Assembly (NCBI GenBank): GCA_947451035.1
Contig: CANFXR010000004.1
Location: forward strand, 1 to 62,390
Source: Burkholderiales bacterium
GTDB taxonomy: Bacteria > Pseudomonadota > Gammaproteobacteria > Burkholderiales > Burkholderiaceae_C
Reading direction: 5' to 3'
Length of the DNA stretch: 62,390 bases
In this document: positions 12,155 to 22,298 of the stretch, piece after piece
Numbering within the stretch: the stretch's first letter is position 1
How the letters are laid out: every line of letters starts with the position of its first letter
Translations under genes and position numbers: made by a program
The notes under the pieces: generated by a model
The model's input: the letters and a program-made list of their open reading frames with translations, nothing else
Databases searched by the model: none
What the model was told of the DNA's origin: nothing

Positions 12155-13372
12155 AGCCCACACCGCACACCCGACGCCTCCCCCGCAAGACCCCCCCACA
12201 CCACCGGCTGGCGCGTGCCCGCGTGGGCTGCAGGCGCCGCACTGGCCGTGTGGCTGGCCGCCTCGCCGTCGGCCCACGCAGCCGATGCGCCGGCGGCTCC
12301 CGTCAAGCCCGCCAAGGCGGCCCAACCGACCCAGGTCATCAAGAAGCACCGCGCCAAGCCCGTCGTCCGCAAGAAGGCGCATGTGCGCACCGACAGCGAG
12401 CCGGACGTGGTCACCTACGGCCACCGCGACGACGTGATGCGCTTCGGCGCCGAGGTCGCTGCGCGTCAGGGGCTCGACGTGGCCTGGGTGCAAGCCGCGC
12501 TGGCGCGCTCGCGCTACGTGCCCAGCGTGGCCAAACTCATCATGCCGCCACCGGCCGGCACGGCCAAGAACTGGGCCGCCTACCGCGAGCGCTTCATCGA
12601 GCCCAGGCGCATCGCCGCCGGCGTGGCGTTCTGGCAGGCCAACGAGCGCTGGCTGGCGCAGGCCGAACAGGTCTACGGCGTGCCGGCCGAAATCGTCATC
12701 GGCATCGTCGGCGTTGAAACGCTCTACGGCCAGCACCTGGGCGGCTACCGCGTCATCGACGCGCTGGCCACGCTGTCGTTCGACTTCCCCGTCGGGCGCA
12801 AGGACCGCAGCGTGTTCTTCAAGGACGAACTCGAGCAGTGGCTGGTGCTCAGCCACCGCGAGGGGCAAGACCCGGTGGCGCTCAAGGGCAGCTACGCCGG
12901 CGCGCTGGGGCTGCCGCAGTTCATGCCCAGCAGCGTCATCAAGTACGCGGTCGATTTCGACGGCGACGGCCACATCGACCTGCACACCAACGGCGCCGAC
13001 GTGATCGGCAGCGTGGCGCACTACCTGGCCGAGTTCGGCTGGCAGCGCGGCCTGCCCACGCACCTCGAGGTGACCGCCCCGACCGACACCAGCGAGCGCG
13101 CCGCGCTGCTCGTACCCGACATCGTGCCCAGCTTCACCGCGCAGCAGTTCATCGAGCACGGCGCGGTGTTCGGCTCCGAGGCCGAACTCGCGCGCATCGG
13201 CGGGCCCGCGGGCAGCACCCGGCTGGCGCTGGTCGAGCTGCAAAACGGCGAGGCCGCGCCCACTCACGTGGCCGGCACCGCCAATTTCTACGCGATCACC
13301 CGCTACAACTGGTCGAGCTACTACGCCATGGCGGTGATCGAGCTCGGCGCGGCGGTCAGGCGCGCGCGCTGA
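12152..13372 (+). CDS. mltB: Lytic murein transglycosylase B
   Basis: A 406-residue exported peptidoglycan-cleaving enzyme. A hydrophobic stretch at about residues 24–45 ends in AHAADAP, a signal peptide; no lipobox is clear, so it may be a soluble periplasmic form. A Lys-rich linker (residues 52–75) precedes the catalytic domain, which shows GIVGVETLYGQHLGGYRVID with the catalytic Glu in VETLYG, LATLSFDFP, and SYAGALGLPQFMPSSV. These match the MltB/SLT-B family. It makes 1,6-anhydromuropeptides during wall remodelling. It follows the transglutaminase gene by 8 bp and may have its own leaderless promoter. Confidence 0.94.
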   Translation: MSPHRTPDASPARPPHTTGWRVPAWAAGAALAVWLAASPSAHAADAPAAPVKPAKAAQPTQVIKKHRAKPVVRKKAHVRTDSEPDVVTYGHRDDVMRFGAEVAARQGLDVAWVQAALARSRYVPSVAKLIMPPPAGTAKNWAAYRERFIEPRRIAAGVAFWQANERWLAQAEQVYGVPAEIVIGIVGVETLYGQHLGGYRVIDALATLSFDFPVGRKDRSVFFKDELEQWLVLSHREGQDPVALKGSYAGALGLPQFMPSSVIKYAVDFDGDGHIDLHTNGADVIGSVAHYLAEFGWQRGLPTHLEVTAPTDTSERAALLVPDIVPSFTAQQFIEHGAVFGSEAELARIGGPAGSTRLALVELQNGEAAPTHVAGTANFYAITRYNWSSYYAMAVIELGAAVRRAR

Positions 13373-13407
13373 GCCCAGGCCTCCGCCACGCCCCCGCGAT
13401 ACCAAAA

Positions 13408-13472
13408 TTGACGAGAAAAACTCAAACTATTTAACACGGTGAATTGATGTAAATCATGTACTCTCGTTATTT
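13408..13472 (+). promoter_or_regulatory. Promoter region of the TPS operon with FNR-like box
   Basis: The 199-bp gap between mltB and the TpsA gene turns AT-rich here. TTGATGTAAATCAT at 13444–13457 matches the FNR/Anr consensus TTGAT-N4-ATCAA in nine of ten defined positions. A TTGACG at 13408 with TTAACA 17 bases on, and TTATTT at 13467, are possible promoter hexamers. Which hexamers are used cannot be decided by eye. Confidence 0.4.
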
Positions 13473-13571
13473 GTGGGCGACGCCTGTTGGTGAGGCTCTT
13501 GCATGCGTGGTTGCCAACCACCGATGACGAGATGGCTTCTAGCGGCCCACGTTTTCACGAACGAGAACGCC

Positions 13572-16500
13572 ATGAAGCGCAACAACTCCCTGAACCACGT
13601 CTTCCGTCTGATCTGGAACCAGGCCACCGGCGCCTGGGTGGCGGTGGCCGAGACCACCCGCGGCCGGGGCAAGGCGTCCAGCGTGAACTCAAGCGTGGCC
13701 AGCGCGGTGCTCGGTGCGGCCAGCCTCGGGCTCATGCTGCTCGGTGCGCCGGCACGCGCGGCGCCGCAAGGCGGCCAGGTCACCGCCGGCAGCGCCAGCG
13801 TGAGCCAAAGTGGCGCCACCACCACCATCTCGCAAAGCAGCCAGAACGTCTCGCTGTCGTGGCAAAGCTTCAACATCGGCAAGTCCGAAACGGTCAACTT
13901 CGTGCAGCCCTCGGCCAGCGCGATTGCCGTCAACCGCATCTTCGACACCAACGGCAGCCAGATCTTCGGCCACCTCAATGCCAACGGCCAGGTCTGGCTG
14001 ATCAACCCCAACGGCATGCTGTTCGGGCGCGATGCGCAAGTCAACGTGGGCGGCCTGGTGGCCTCCACGCTGGACGTGGCCGATGGCGATTTGGCCAACG
14101 GCACGCGGCGCTTTGCGGGCAGCAGCACCGCCGGTGTCATCAACCAGGGCCGCATCAGCGCCACTGAGGGCGGCAGCGTGGTGCTGCTGGGCCACCATGT
14201 GAGCAACACCGGCACCATCAGCGCGCGGCTGGGCACGGTCGCACTCGGTGCGGGCAACGCCACCACGCTGCAGTTCGAGGGCAACCGGCTGGTCAACCTG
14301 CGCGTGGACGACAACGTGCTCGACGCGCTGGCCGACAACGGCGGGCTGCTGCAAGCCGATGGCGGCCAGGTGCTCATGAGCGCTGGCGCGCGCAACTCGG
14401 TGCTGGCCAGCGTGGTCAACAACACCGGCGTGGTCGAAGCGCGCACGGTCGAACAAAGCGCAGGCCGCATCGTGCTGCTGGGCGGCATGGCCGCAGGCAC
14501 CACGCACGTGGCCGGCACGCTGGACGCCAGCGCGCCCGAGGGCGGCAATGGCGGGTTCATCGAGACCAGCGCGCACCGCGTGCAGGTGGCCGATGGCACG
14601 CGCATCACCACCGCCGCGCCACACGGCCGCACCGGCACGTGGCTGATCGATCCGAGCGACATCACCATCGCTGCCGAGGGCGGTGACATCACCGGTGCTG
14701 CCCTGTCCACGCAGCTCATCAACAACGATGTCGTGATCCAGAGTAGCTCGGGTGCCTCGGGCAGCGCCGGTGACATCAACGTCAACGACGCGGTCAGCTG
14801 GTCAGACAACACCCTGACGCTTAGCGCAGACCACGACATCCACCTCAACGCCTCGTTGAGCGGCACGACCGCCGACGCCCACCTGGCGCTCGAGTACGGC
14901 CAGAGCGCGCTGGCCCTGGGCAACACCGCCCAGGTCCACTACACCGTGGCGCCGTCGCTCACCGCCGGCAGCACCGTGAGCACGCAACTGGGCAGCGACG
15001 TCTCGGCCACGGTCTATCAGGTGATCACCGCGCTGGACGCGCTGCAAGGCATCGGTGCCGACCTGACCGGCAACTACGCGCTGGGCGCGAATGTCGATGC
15101 CACGGCCACCGCCGGCTGGAACGCGGGCGCAGGCTTTGCGCCCATCGGCAGCGAAGCCGCCCGCTACAGCGGCAACTTCAACGGCCTGGGCCACACGATC
15201 GGCCACCTCACGATCAACCGGTCCTCGGAAAACAATGTGGGGCTGTTTGGCGCCTCGGACACAGGTTCGAGCATCAGCCACGTCGGCCTGACCGATGCGG
15301 CCATCACCGGCGCAACCACTGTCGGCGCTCTGGTGGGCGACAACAAAGGCACCATCACCGACAGCTACGCCACGGGCAGCGTGAGTGGTGCAGGCGACTA
15401 CGCCGGCGGGCTGGTGGGCATCAACTCCAGCACCATCAGCAACAGCTACGCCACGGGCAGCGTGATCGGCACGGACAACGTCGGCGGGCTGGTGGGCGAG
15501 AACCGCGGCACCATCGCCAACAGCTACGCCACGGGCGGCGGCGTCGACCCGAGGGATCTGCTCCTCACCGCGATCAGCAGCGGCAACCTGCCCGGCTTCA
15601 TCAGCGGCAACGACAACGTGGGCGGGCTGGTCGGCCACAACAGCGGCGCCATCACAGACAGCTACGCGGCCAACAACGTCAGCGGCAACAACAACGTGGG
15701 CGGGCTGGTGGGCCACAACGAGGGCGGCATCAGCACCAGCTACGCTGCAGGCAGTGGCCTGAGCGGGCCGCTGCTGGACTACATCGCGAGCCTGGGTCTG
15801 ACCCAGATCGATGAGCTCACGGCCAGCGTGCGCGGCAACATCGCCGTGGGCGGGCTGGTGGGGCTCAACGAGGGCTCCATCGCCGACAGCTACGCCACGG
15901 GCAGCGTGAGCGGCAGCAAAGACAAGGTCGGCGGACTGGTGGGCGACAACCGGAGCAGCATCGAGCGCGCCTATGCCTCGGGCAGCGTCCTCAGCACCAA
16001 CGGCGAAGCCCTGCTCGGCGGGCTGGTGGGAACCAACTCCGGCACCGTCAGCGACAGCCTTTGGGACATCGACACCACCGGGCATGAGGTGGGCATCGGC
16101 GGGGGTGGTGCTCAGACCGGCGTGACCGGCCTGAGCAATAACCTGGACCTGAGCCCCAAGAAAGCCCTGACGCAAGACAGCTACGCCGGCTTCGACTTCG
16201 ACAGCACCTGGTACATGGTCGACGGCTCCACGCGGCCTTTCCTGCGCATGGAATACAGCACCACCATCAGCAACGCGCACCAGCTGCAGCTCATCGGCAT
16301 GGACCTGACAGCGCACTACACGCTGGCCAACGACATCAACCTGAGGGCTGAGCTGGCCAACGCCAGCGGCATGTGGGGCGCCAACTTCGCCGGCTTCGCG
16401 CCGATCGGCGACACCACGACGGCATTCAGCGGCAGCTTCGATGGGCAGGGGCACACCATCAGCCACCTGACCATCCACCGCAGCGACACGGACGGCGTGG

Positions 16501-19500
16501 GGCTGTTTGGCTACACGGGCGCAGGCTCGGAGATCCGCAACGTCGGGCTGACGGATGCGGCCATCACCGGCGCAGCCAATGTCGGTGCTCTGGTGGGCGC
16601 CCACGAAGGCGACATCAGCAACAGCTACGCCACGGGCAGCGTCAGCGGCAACACCTACGTGGGTGGGCTGGTGGGCTACAGCTTTGACGGCAGCATCAGC
16701 AGCAGCGATGCCGCGGTCAGTGTGAGCGCCACAGGGGACTACGTCGGCGGGCTGGTGGGCGTCAACGAGACCGGCACCATCAGCAACAGCGACGCCACGG
16801 GCAGCGTCAGCGGCATCAGCGCCTCAAAAGTCGGCGGGCTGGTGGGCTTCAATAACGGCGGCACCATCACCAACACCTACGCCACGGGCAGCGTCAGCGG
16901 CACCGACTACGTGGGCGGGCTGGTGGGCGACAACTACGGCGGCACCGTCACCAACAGCTACGCCACGGGCAGCGGCAGCGGCACCAACTACGTGGGCGGG
17001 CTGGTGGGCTTCAACAGGACCAGGACCAGCACTATCAGCAACAGCTACGCCACGGGCAGCGTCACTGGCTCCGAGTACGTGGGCGGGCTGGTGGGCTTCA
17101 ACAGGACCGGCACCATCAGCAACAGCTACGCCACGGGCAGCGCCAGCGGCACCAGCTACGTCGGCGGGCTGGTGGGCTTCAATAACTGCGGCACCATCAC
17201 CAACACCTACGCCACGGGCAGCGTGGGCGGCAGTACCCAGGTGGGCGGGCTGGTGGGCTACAACTCCGCCGGCACCGTCACCAACAACCTTTGGGACGTC
17301 GACACCACCGGGCAGGACAACGGCGTGGGGAATGTGGCCAACGGCTCCTCTGGCGCCACCGGCCTGAGCACCACCGAGTTGCTGAACCTGGACAACTACA
17401 CCACTGCCAACGGCAACCCCAACTGGGACTTCACCAACACCTGGTACCTGGTCGACGGCTCCACGCGCCCTTTCCTGCGCATGGAATACAGGACCACCAT
17501 CACCAACGCGCACCAGCTGCAGCTGATGGCCATGGACCGCACGGCCAAATACACGCTGGCCAACAACATCGATCTGGCGGCCGAGCTGAACAACGCCAGC
17601 GGCATGTGGGGTGGCCTGGCGCGCGTCGACAGCGCGGGCTTTGCGCCGATCGGCACCTTCGACAAATACGACTTCTCGAAGGGGTTCACCGGCAGCTTCG
17701 ATGGGCAGGGTCACACCATCGCTCACCTGACCATCCACCGGAACACCGACTTCGTCGGGCTGTTCGGCTTTGCCAGCTACGGCTCGACCATCAGCAATGT
17801 GGGCATGACCGATGTGGCGATCACCGGCAACGAGTCTGTCGGCGGCCTGGTGGGCGACAACGACGGCGCCATCAGCAACAGCTACGCCACGGGCAGCGTC
17901 AGAGGCACCCAGTACGTGGGCGGCCTGGTCGGCATCAACTACGACGGCAGCATCAGCAACAGCTACGCCACGGCCAGCGCGAGCGGCAGCACCAGCGTGG
18001 GCGGCCTGGTGGGCGACAACCGAAGCAGCATCACCAACAGCTATGCCACCGGCAGCGTCAGCGGCTCGCAGAACGTCGGCGGGCTGGTGGGTGACAACTC
18101 CAGCTCCGGCAACGATGCACCCACCGGCACCATCAGCAACAGTTACGCCACCGGCAGCGTCGTCGGCTCGAGCGACGTGGGCGGGCTGGTGGGCAACAAC
18201 TCCAACTCCGGCAGCGTCACCCACAGCTACTGGGACATCGAGACCACCGGGCAATCGGTGGGCATCGGGTTGGGTGATCAGTCTGGCGCGACCCCGCTGC
18301 TCACCGCCGACGCGCTGCAGCACGGCAGCTACGCCGACTTCGACTTCGGCACCACCTGGTACATGGTCGACGGCTCCACGCGGCCTTTCCTGCGCATGGA
18401 ATACAGCACCACCATCAGCAACGCGCACCAACTGCAGTTGATGGGCATGGACCTCGGCGCGCACTACACGCTGGCCAACAGCATCGATCTGGCGGCCGAG
18501 TTGGCCAACGTCAGCGGCATGTGGGGCGGCAGCGCGGCCGGCTTTGCGCCGATCGGCGGCATCGGCTCGATCCTGCCCAACATCCTGGGCGCTGACTTTG
18601 CCAACCGCACGGCGCTCATGAACGGCAGCAGCCCCGACCTGTCGGCGCTGGGCAACTGGGCCACGGCCACGGCCAGCGTGAACGCGATGAGCGTGCTCGA
18701 CGGGCTGGGGGTGTTCACCGGCAGCCTCGACGGCCAGGGCCACTCCATCGGCCACCTCACGATCAACCGGCTGGACACCCTCAGCCTAGACAGCATCGGC
18801 GTGGGCCTGTTCGGCGCGGCCATCGGTGCGGACATCCGCAACGTCAACCTGACCGACGCGAGCGTGGTGGGCCTCCTCGGTGCCGGCGGGCTGGTGGGCA
18901 TCAACGCGCTGGGCAGGATCAGCGACAGCAGCGTCAGCGGCCAGGTCGGCGGCTTGGCCCTGGCCGGCGGGCTGGTGGGCTTGCAACTGGCCGGCACCAT
19001 CACCGGCAGCCACGCCAGCGGCAACTTCGTGGGGTTGCTCGGGGCTGGCGGGCTGGTCGGTGGTCAGGCGCTGAGCCTGGTGCAAAACAGCTACGCCAGC
19101 GGCACGGTCTTTGGCCTGCTCGGCGCCGGCGGGCTGGTGGGCATCAACTTGCTGGGGGCGGTGAGCACCAGCTACTCGGACGCCGCGGTGAACGGCGCCT
19201 TGTTCGTCGGCGGGCTGGTGGGCATCAACATCGGTCTGGTCGATAACAGTTACGCCACGGGCAGCGTGTACGGCGGCGACTACGTGGGCGGGCTGGTGGG
19301 CGGCAACCCCGGCCTCATCCACAACAGCTATGCCTCGGGCCACGTCCAGGGCGAAGGCGGTGCGGGCCACGTCGGTGGACTCGCCGGCGGCAACCTCGGC
19401 GTAGTGATCGGCAGCTACTGGGACATCGAGTCCAGCCATCAGGAGTTCGGCATCGGCACTGAGGCCGAGCACCAGTCCGGCGTCAAGGGCCTGAGCACGG

Positions 19501-22298
19501 ACGAGGCCCTGACGCATGACGGCTACGGCAATGTTGTGCCGCAAATTGCGCCGGTAGCCGGCTACGGCGGCCTCGAAGGCTACGGCAGCCTCGAAGTCGA
19601 CGCCGGCTTGGACTTCACCCACACCTGGTACATGGTCGAAGGCTCGACGCGGCCTTTCCTGCGCATGGAGCACAGCACCACCATCAGCAACGCACACCAA
19701 CTGCAGTTGATGGGCATGGACCCCGCGGCGCTCAAGGCCCACTACACGCTGGCCAACAGCATCGACCTGGGGCCCGAGCTGGCCAGCGCCAGCGGCATGT
19801 GGGGCGCCAACAGCGCCGGCTTTGCGCCGATCGGCGACAACGTCACGGCGTTTACCGGCAGCTTCGACGGGCAGGGTCACACGATCGGCCACCTCACCAT
19901 CCAGCGCAGCAGCACGGACTTCGTGGGGCTGTTTGGCTACACGGCGGCCGGCTCGGCCATCAGCAACGTGGGCCTGACGGAGGTGGATATCACCGGCAGC
20001 TTGGAGGTTGGCGGGCTGGCGGGCATCAGCTTCGGGTCGATCACCAACAGCTACGCCACGGGCAGCGTCAGTGGCATCGGCCAGGTGGGCGGGCTGGTGG
20101 GCGACAACCTCGGGGCCATCACCAACAGTTACGCCACGGGCAGCGTCAACGGTTCGGTCTCCGTCGGCGGGTTGGTGGGCGCCAACGGGGGCGCCGTCAG
20201 CAACAGTTACGCCACGGGCAGCGTGAGCGGTTCGGACGACTACGTCGGCGGACTGGTGGGTTACAGCTTCGGCACCGTCAGCGACAGCTACTGGGACATC
20301 GAGACCACCGGGCAATCGGCGGGCATCGGCGGGGGTGGTGATCAGACCGGCGTGACCGGCCTGAGCAATAACCTGGACCTGAGCCCCAAGAAAGCCCTGA
20401 CGCAAGACAGCTACGCCGGCTTCGACTTCAACAACACCTGGTACATGGTCGACGGCTCGACGCGGCCTTTCCTGCGCATGGAATACAGCACCACCATCAG
20501 CAACGCGCACCAACTGCAGCTCATCGGCATGGACCTGACAGCGCACTACACGCTGGCCAACGACATCAACCTGGGGGAGCTGAACAACGCGAGCAGCATG
20601 TGGGGCGGCAGCGCGGCTGGCTTCGCGCCGATCGGCGACACCACGACGGCATTCAGCGGCAGCTTCGATGGGCAGGGGCACACCATCAGCCACCTGACCA
20701 TCCACCGCACCGACCTCGTCGGCCTGTTCGGCGTGTCGGGCGTGGGTGCCGAAATCAGCAACGTCAGCCTGACGGATCTGGATGTCAGCGGCCAGCAGTA
20801 CGTGGGTGGGCTCGTGGGCGCCAACCACGGCAGCATCAGCCACAGCGACGCCACTGGCAGCGTGAGCGGCGGCGATGACGTCGGCGGACTTGCAGGCTTC
20901 AACGCCGGCACGCTCGACGATGGCCACTTCGATGGCCATGTCAGCGGCGCCGGTGACGTCGGCGGCTTGGTAGGGCGCCTCGCGCTCGGTTCAATCAGCC
21001 ACAGCGACGCCAAGGGCGAGGTCAGCGGCGACAACAACGTGGGCGGTCTGGTGGGCACCAACCTGATCGGGCACATCAGCGCCAGCCACGCCAGCAGCGC
21101 GGTCAGCGCCACGCAGAGTCAGGCGGGCGGTCTCGTGGGCACCAACGCCGGCGGCAACATCGACGACAGCTTTGCCACCGGTGAGGTCTCGGGCTCCGAC
21201 GCGGTGGGCGGACTGGTGGGCACGATGGGCTACGACTACTTCGCCGAGCGCGCAGGCACCATCACGGGCAGTTACGCCACGGGCAATGTGCGGGGCACCG
21301 AGTCGGTGGGCGGGCTGGTCGGCCTCAACCTGGCCGGCACCCTCAGCGCCAGCTATGCCGCCGGCGCGGTCAGCGGCGTCAGCGCCATCGGCGGGCTGGT
21401 CGGCTCGAACCTGGCGGGCTCCATCAGCGACAGTTACGCGAGCGGTGCTGTCAGCGGCGACACCGCCGTGGGAGGGCTGGTGGGCTCCAACGGCGAGGGC
21501 GGTGACGGCTTCAACGTCAACCTGTGTTCGGTCAACGCCCGTTGTGGCATCCCATCCATCGCGACCATCAGCAACAGCTACGCCACGGGCCGCGTCAGCG
21601 TGAGCGGCGGTGAGGGCGTGGGCGTGGGCGGTCTGGTGGGCATCAACAACGATGCCGGCAGCATCACCCGCAGCTACTGGAACATCGCCACCACCGGACA
21701 GGCCAAGGGCGTGGGCAATGTGGCAAATGAGGATTCAGGCGCCACCGGCCTGAGCACCGGCGCCGCCCTGAAGCAAGCCAGCTACAACGACTGGGATTTC
21801 ACCAACACCTGGGTGATCTACGAAGGCCACACCGCACCACTGCTGCGCAGCTTCATGACGGCGCTGACCGTCACGGTGGACTACGGGACCGACGCCACCA
21901 TGGTCTGGGACGGCACCGATGTGTACCGCGGCGGCACGGTTGCCGGCTACTCACTCGGCGATACCGACACCGAAAGGATCCATGGCGATCTGACGGGCAC
22001 GATGAGCAGCCGCCGCGTGGGCACACGCACCGTCACCGCCGGTGGCGGCCTGTACTCCGATCAGCAGGGCTACATCATTTCCTACGCCATCAGCGGCAAC
22101 CCGACGGTGGAGGTGACTGCGCCACCGCGTCTGCCCGACGAGGTGTCGGCTGTCACCACGCAACTGGCCAGCCTGGAGCCTGTCTTCAAGCCTGACAAGG
22201 TCGCGCCGCCGGTCAGCCGCAGCGGGCCGCTGGTGCGCTTGATCGGCTCGGCCGTGCGACTGCCCGACAACGCCGTGACCAGCGAGACCACCGAATGA
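13572..22298 (+). CDS. Two-partner secretion exoprotein TpsA with GLUG repeats
   Basis: A 2,908-residue predicted secreted adhesin-like protein. Residues 1–25 (MKRNNSLNHVFRLIWNQ..) form the extended signal peptide region typical of type V proteins; the hydrophobic core ends in APARA near residue 63. The TPS domain (about 64–330) shows IFGHLNANGQVWLINPNG and FGRDAQVNVGGLVAST. From about residue 480 onward there are six modules, each with an HQLQL..YTLANDI segment, GFAPIG, GSFDGQGHTI.HLTI, VGLFG, then runs of GLUG-type units such as GGLVGxNxGTISNSYATGSVSG. Modules end in YWDIETTGQ..YMVDGSTRPFLRME. The last 150 residues are non-repetitive. An upstream in-frame ATG at 13503 is rejected because the ESPR starts at 13572. 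The stop overlaps the TpsB gene by four bases. Only three cysteines were noticed. Confidence 0.93.
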   Translation: MKRNNSLNHVFRLIWNQATGAWVAVAETTRGRGKASSVNSSVASAVLGAASLGLMLLGAPARAAPQGGQVTAGSASVSQSGATTTISQSSQNVSLSWQSFNIGKSETVNFVQPSASAIAVNRIFDTNGSQIFGHLNANGQVWLINPNGMLFGRDAQVNVGGLVASTLDVADGDLANGTRRFAGSSTAGVINQGRISATEGGSVVLLGHHVSNTGTISARLGTVALGAGNATTLQFEGNRLVNLRVDDNVLDALADNGGLLQADGGQVLMSAGARNSVLASVVNNTGVVEARTVEQSAGRIVLLGGMAAGTTHVAGTLDASAPEGGNGGFIETSAHRVQVADGTRITTAAPHGRTGTWLIDPSDITIAAEGGDITGAALSTQLINNDVVIQSSSGASGSAGDINVNDAVSWSDNTLTLSADHDIHLNASLSGTTADAHLALEYGQSALALGNTAQVHYTVAPSLTAGSTVSTQLGSDVSATVYQVITALDALQGIGADLTGNYALGANVDATATAGWNAGAGFAPIGSEAARYSGNFNGLGHTIGHLTINRSSENNVGLFGASDTGSSISHVGLTDAAITGATTVGALVGDNKGTITDSYATGSVSGAGDYAGGLVGINSSTISNSYATGSVIGTDNVGGLVGENRGTIANSYATGGGVDPRDLLLTAISSGNLPGFISGNDNVGGLVGHNSGAITDSYAANNVSGNNNVGGLVGHNEGGISTSYAAGSGLSGPLLDYIASLGLTQIDELTASVRGNIAVGGLVGLNEGSIADSYATGSVSGSKDKVGGLVGDNRSSIERAYASGSVLSTNGEALLGGLVGTNSGTVSDSLWDIDTTGHEVGIGGGGAQTGVTGLSNNLDLSPKKALTQDSYAGFDFDSTWYMVDGSTRPFLRMEYSTTISNAHQLQLIGMDLTAHYTLANDINLRAELANASGMWGANFAGFAPIGDTTTAFSGSFDGQGHTISHLTIHRSDTDGVGLFGYTGAGSEIRNVGLTDAAITGAANVGALVGAHEGDISNSYATGSVSGNTYVGGLVGYSFDGSISSSDAAVSVSATGDYVGGLVGVNETGTISNSDATGSVSGISASKVGGLVGFNNGGTITNTYATGSVSGTDYVGGLVGDNYGGTVTNSYATGSGSGTNYVGGLVGFNRTRTSTISNSYATGSVTGSEYVGGLVGFNRTGTISNSYATGSASGTSYVGGLVGFNNCGTITNTYATGSVGGSTQVGGLVGYNSAGTVTNNLWDVDTTGQDNGVGNVANGSSGATGLSTTELLNLDNYTTANGNPNWDFTNTWYLVDGSTRPFLRMEYRTTITNAHQLQLMAMDRTAKYTLANNIDLAAELNNASGMWGGLARVDSAGFAPIGTFDKYDFSKGFTGSFDGQGHTIAHLTIHRNTDFVGLFGFASYGSTISNVGMTDVAITGNESVGGLVGDNDGAISNSYATGSVRGTQYVGGLVGINYDGSISNSYATASASGSTSVGGLVGDNRSSITNSYATGSVSGSQNVGGLVGDNSSSGNDAPTGTISNSYATGSVVGSSDVGGLVGNNSNSGSVTHSYWDIETTGQSVGIGLGDQSGATPLLTADALQHGSYADFDFGTTWYMVDGSTRPFLRMEYSTTISNAHQLQLMGMDLGAHYTLANSIDLAAELANVSGMWGGSAAGFAPIGGIGSILPNILGADFANRTALMNGSSPDLSALGNWATATASVNAMSVLDGLGVFTGSLDGQGHSIGHLTINRLDTLSLDSIGVGLFGAAIGADIRNVNLTDASVVGLLGAGGLVGINALGRISDSSVSGQVGGLALAGGLVGLQLAGTITGSHASGNFVGLLGAGGLVGGQALSLVQNSYASGTVFGLLGAGGLVGINLLGAVSTSYSDAAVNGALFVGGLVGINIGLVDNSYATGSVYGGDYVGGLVGGNPGLIHNSYASGHVQGEGGAGHVGGLAGGNLGVVIGSYWDIESSHQEFGIGTEAEHQSGVKGLSTDEALTHDGYGNVVPQIAPVAGYGGLEGYGSLEVDAGLDFTHTWYMVEGSTRPFLRMEHSTTISNAHQLQLMGMDPAALKAHYTLANSIDLGPELASASGMWGANSAGFAPIGDNVTAFTGSFDGQGHTIGHLTIQRSSTDFVGLFGYTAAGSAISNVGLTEVDITGSLEVGGLAGISFGSITNSYATGSVSGIGQVGGLVGDNLGAITNSYATGSVNGSVSVGGLVGANGGAVSNSYATGSVSGSDDYVGGLVGYSFGTVSDSYWDIETTGQSAGIGGGGDQTGVTGLSNNLDLSPKKALTQDSYAGFDFNNTWYMVDGSTRPFLRMEYSTTISNAHQLQLIGMDLTAHYTLANDINLGELNNASSMWGGSAAGFAPIGDTTTAFSGSFDGQGHTISHLTIHRTDLVGLFGVSGVGAEISNVSLTDLDVSGQQYVGGLVGANHGSISHSDATGSVSGGDDVGGLAGFNAGTLDDGHFDGHVSGAGDVGGLVGRLALGSISHSDAKGEVSGDNNVGGLVGTNLIGHISASHASSAVSATQSQAGGLVGTNAGGNIDDSFATGEVSGSDAVGGLVGTMGYDYFAERAGTITGSYATGNVRGTESVGGLVGLNLAGTLSASYAAGAVSGVSAIGGLVGSNLAGSISDSYASGAVSGDTAVGGLVGSNGEGGDGFNVNLCSVNARCGIPSIATISNSYATGRVSVSGGEGVGVGGLVGINNDAGSITRSYWNIATTGQAKGVGNVANEDSGATGLSTGAALKQASYNDWDFTNTWVIYEGHTAPLLRSFMTALTVTVDYGTDATMVWDGTDVYRGGTVAGYSLGDTDTERIHGDLTGTMSSRRVGTRTVTAGGGLYSDQQGYIISYAISGNPTVEVTAPPRLPDEVSAVTTQLASLEPVFKPDKVAPPVSRSGPLVRLIGSAVRLPDNAVTSETTE
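16091..16484 (+). repeat. Long intragenic repeat in tpsA, copy 1
   Basis: The first 254 bp match 20321–20574 at a constant offset of 4,230 bp with about five mismatches; after a diverged interval with a 3-bp indel, a further 90 bp or so match again. It covers the end of one GLUG module and the start of the next. 4,230 is divisible by three, so recombination between copies would be in frame. Confidence 0.85.
20321..20711 (+). repeat. Long intragenic repeat in tpsA, copy 2
   Basis: Partner of 16091–16484, covering VGIG..VTGLSNNLDLSPKK through the HQLQL and GSFDGQGHT segments of the sixth module. Identity is far higher than between other modules, implying recent duplication or gene conversion. 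Confidence 0.85.

Noticed and set aside
9432-12242. 936-codon minus-strand frame opposite DUF58 and transglutaminase genes
   Set aside because: Arg/His/Gln-rich shadow typical of high-GC DNA; the plus-strand genes have full family motifs.
14802-20939. Several 600–700-codon minus-strand frames opposite tpsA
   Set aside because: Shadows of repetitive GC-rich coding sequence; composition (Ala, His, Gln, Val) lacks domains.
15350-21700. Regularly spaced repeats in tpsA considered as a CRISPR array or DNA tandem repeat
   Set aside because: The repeats encode GLUG-type protein units in one continuous frame, with variable spacing and no spacers.
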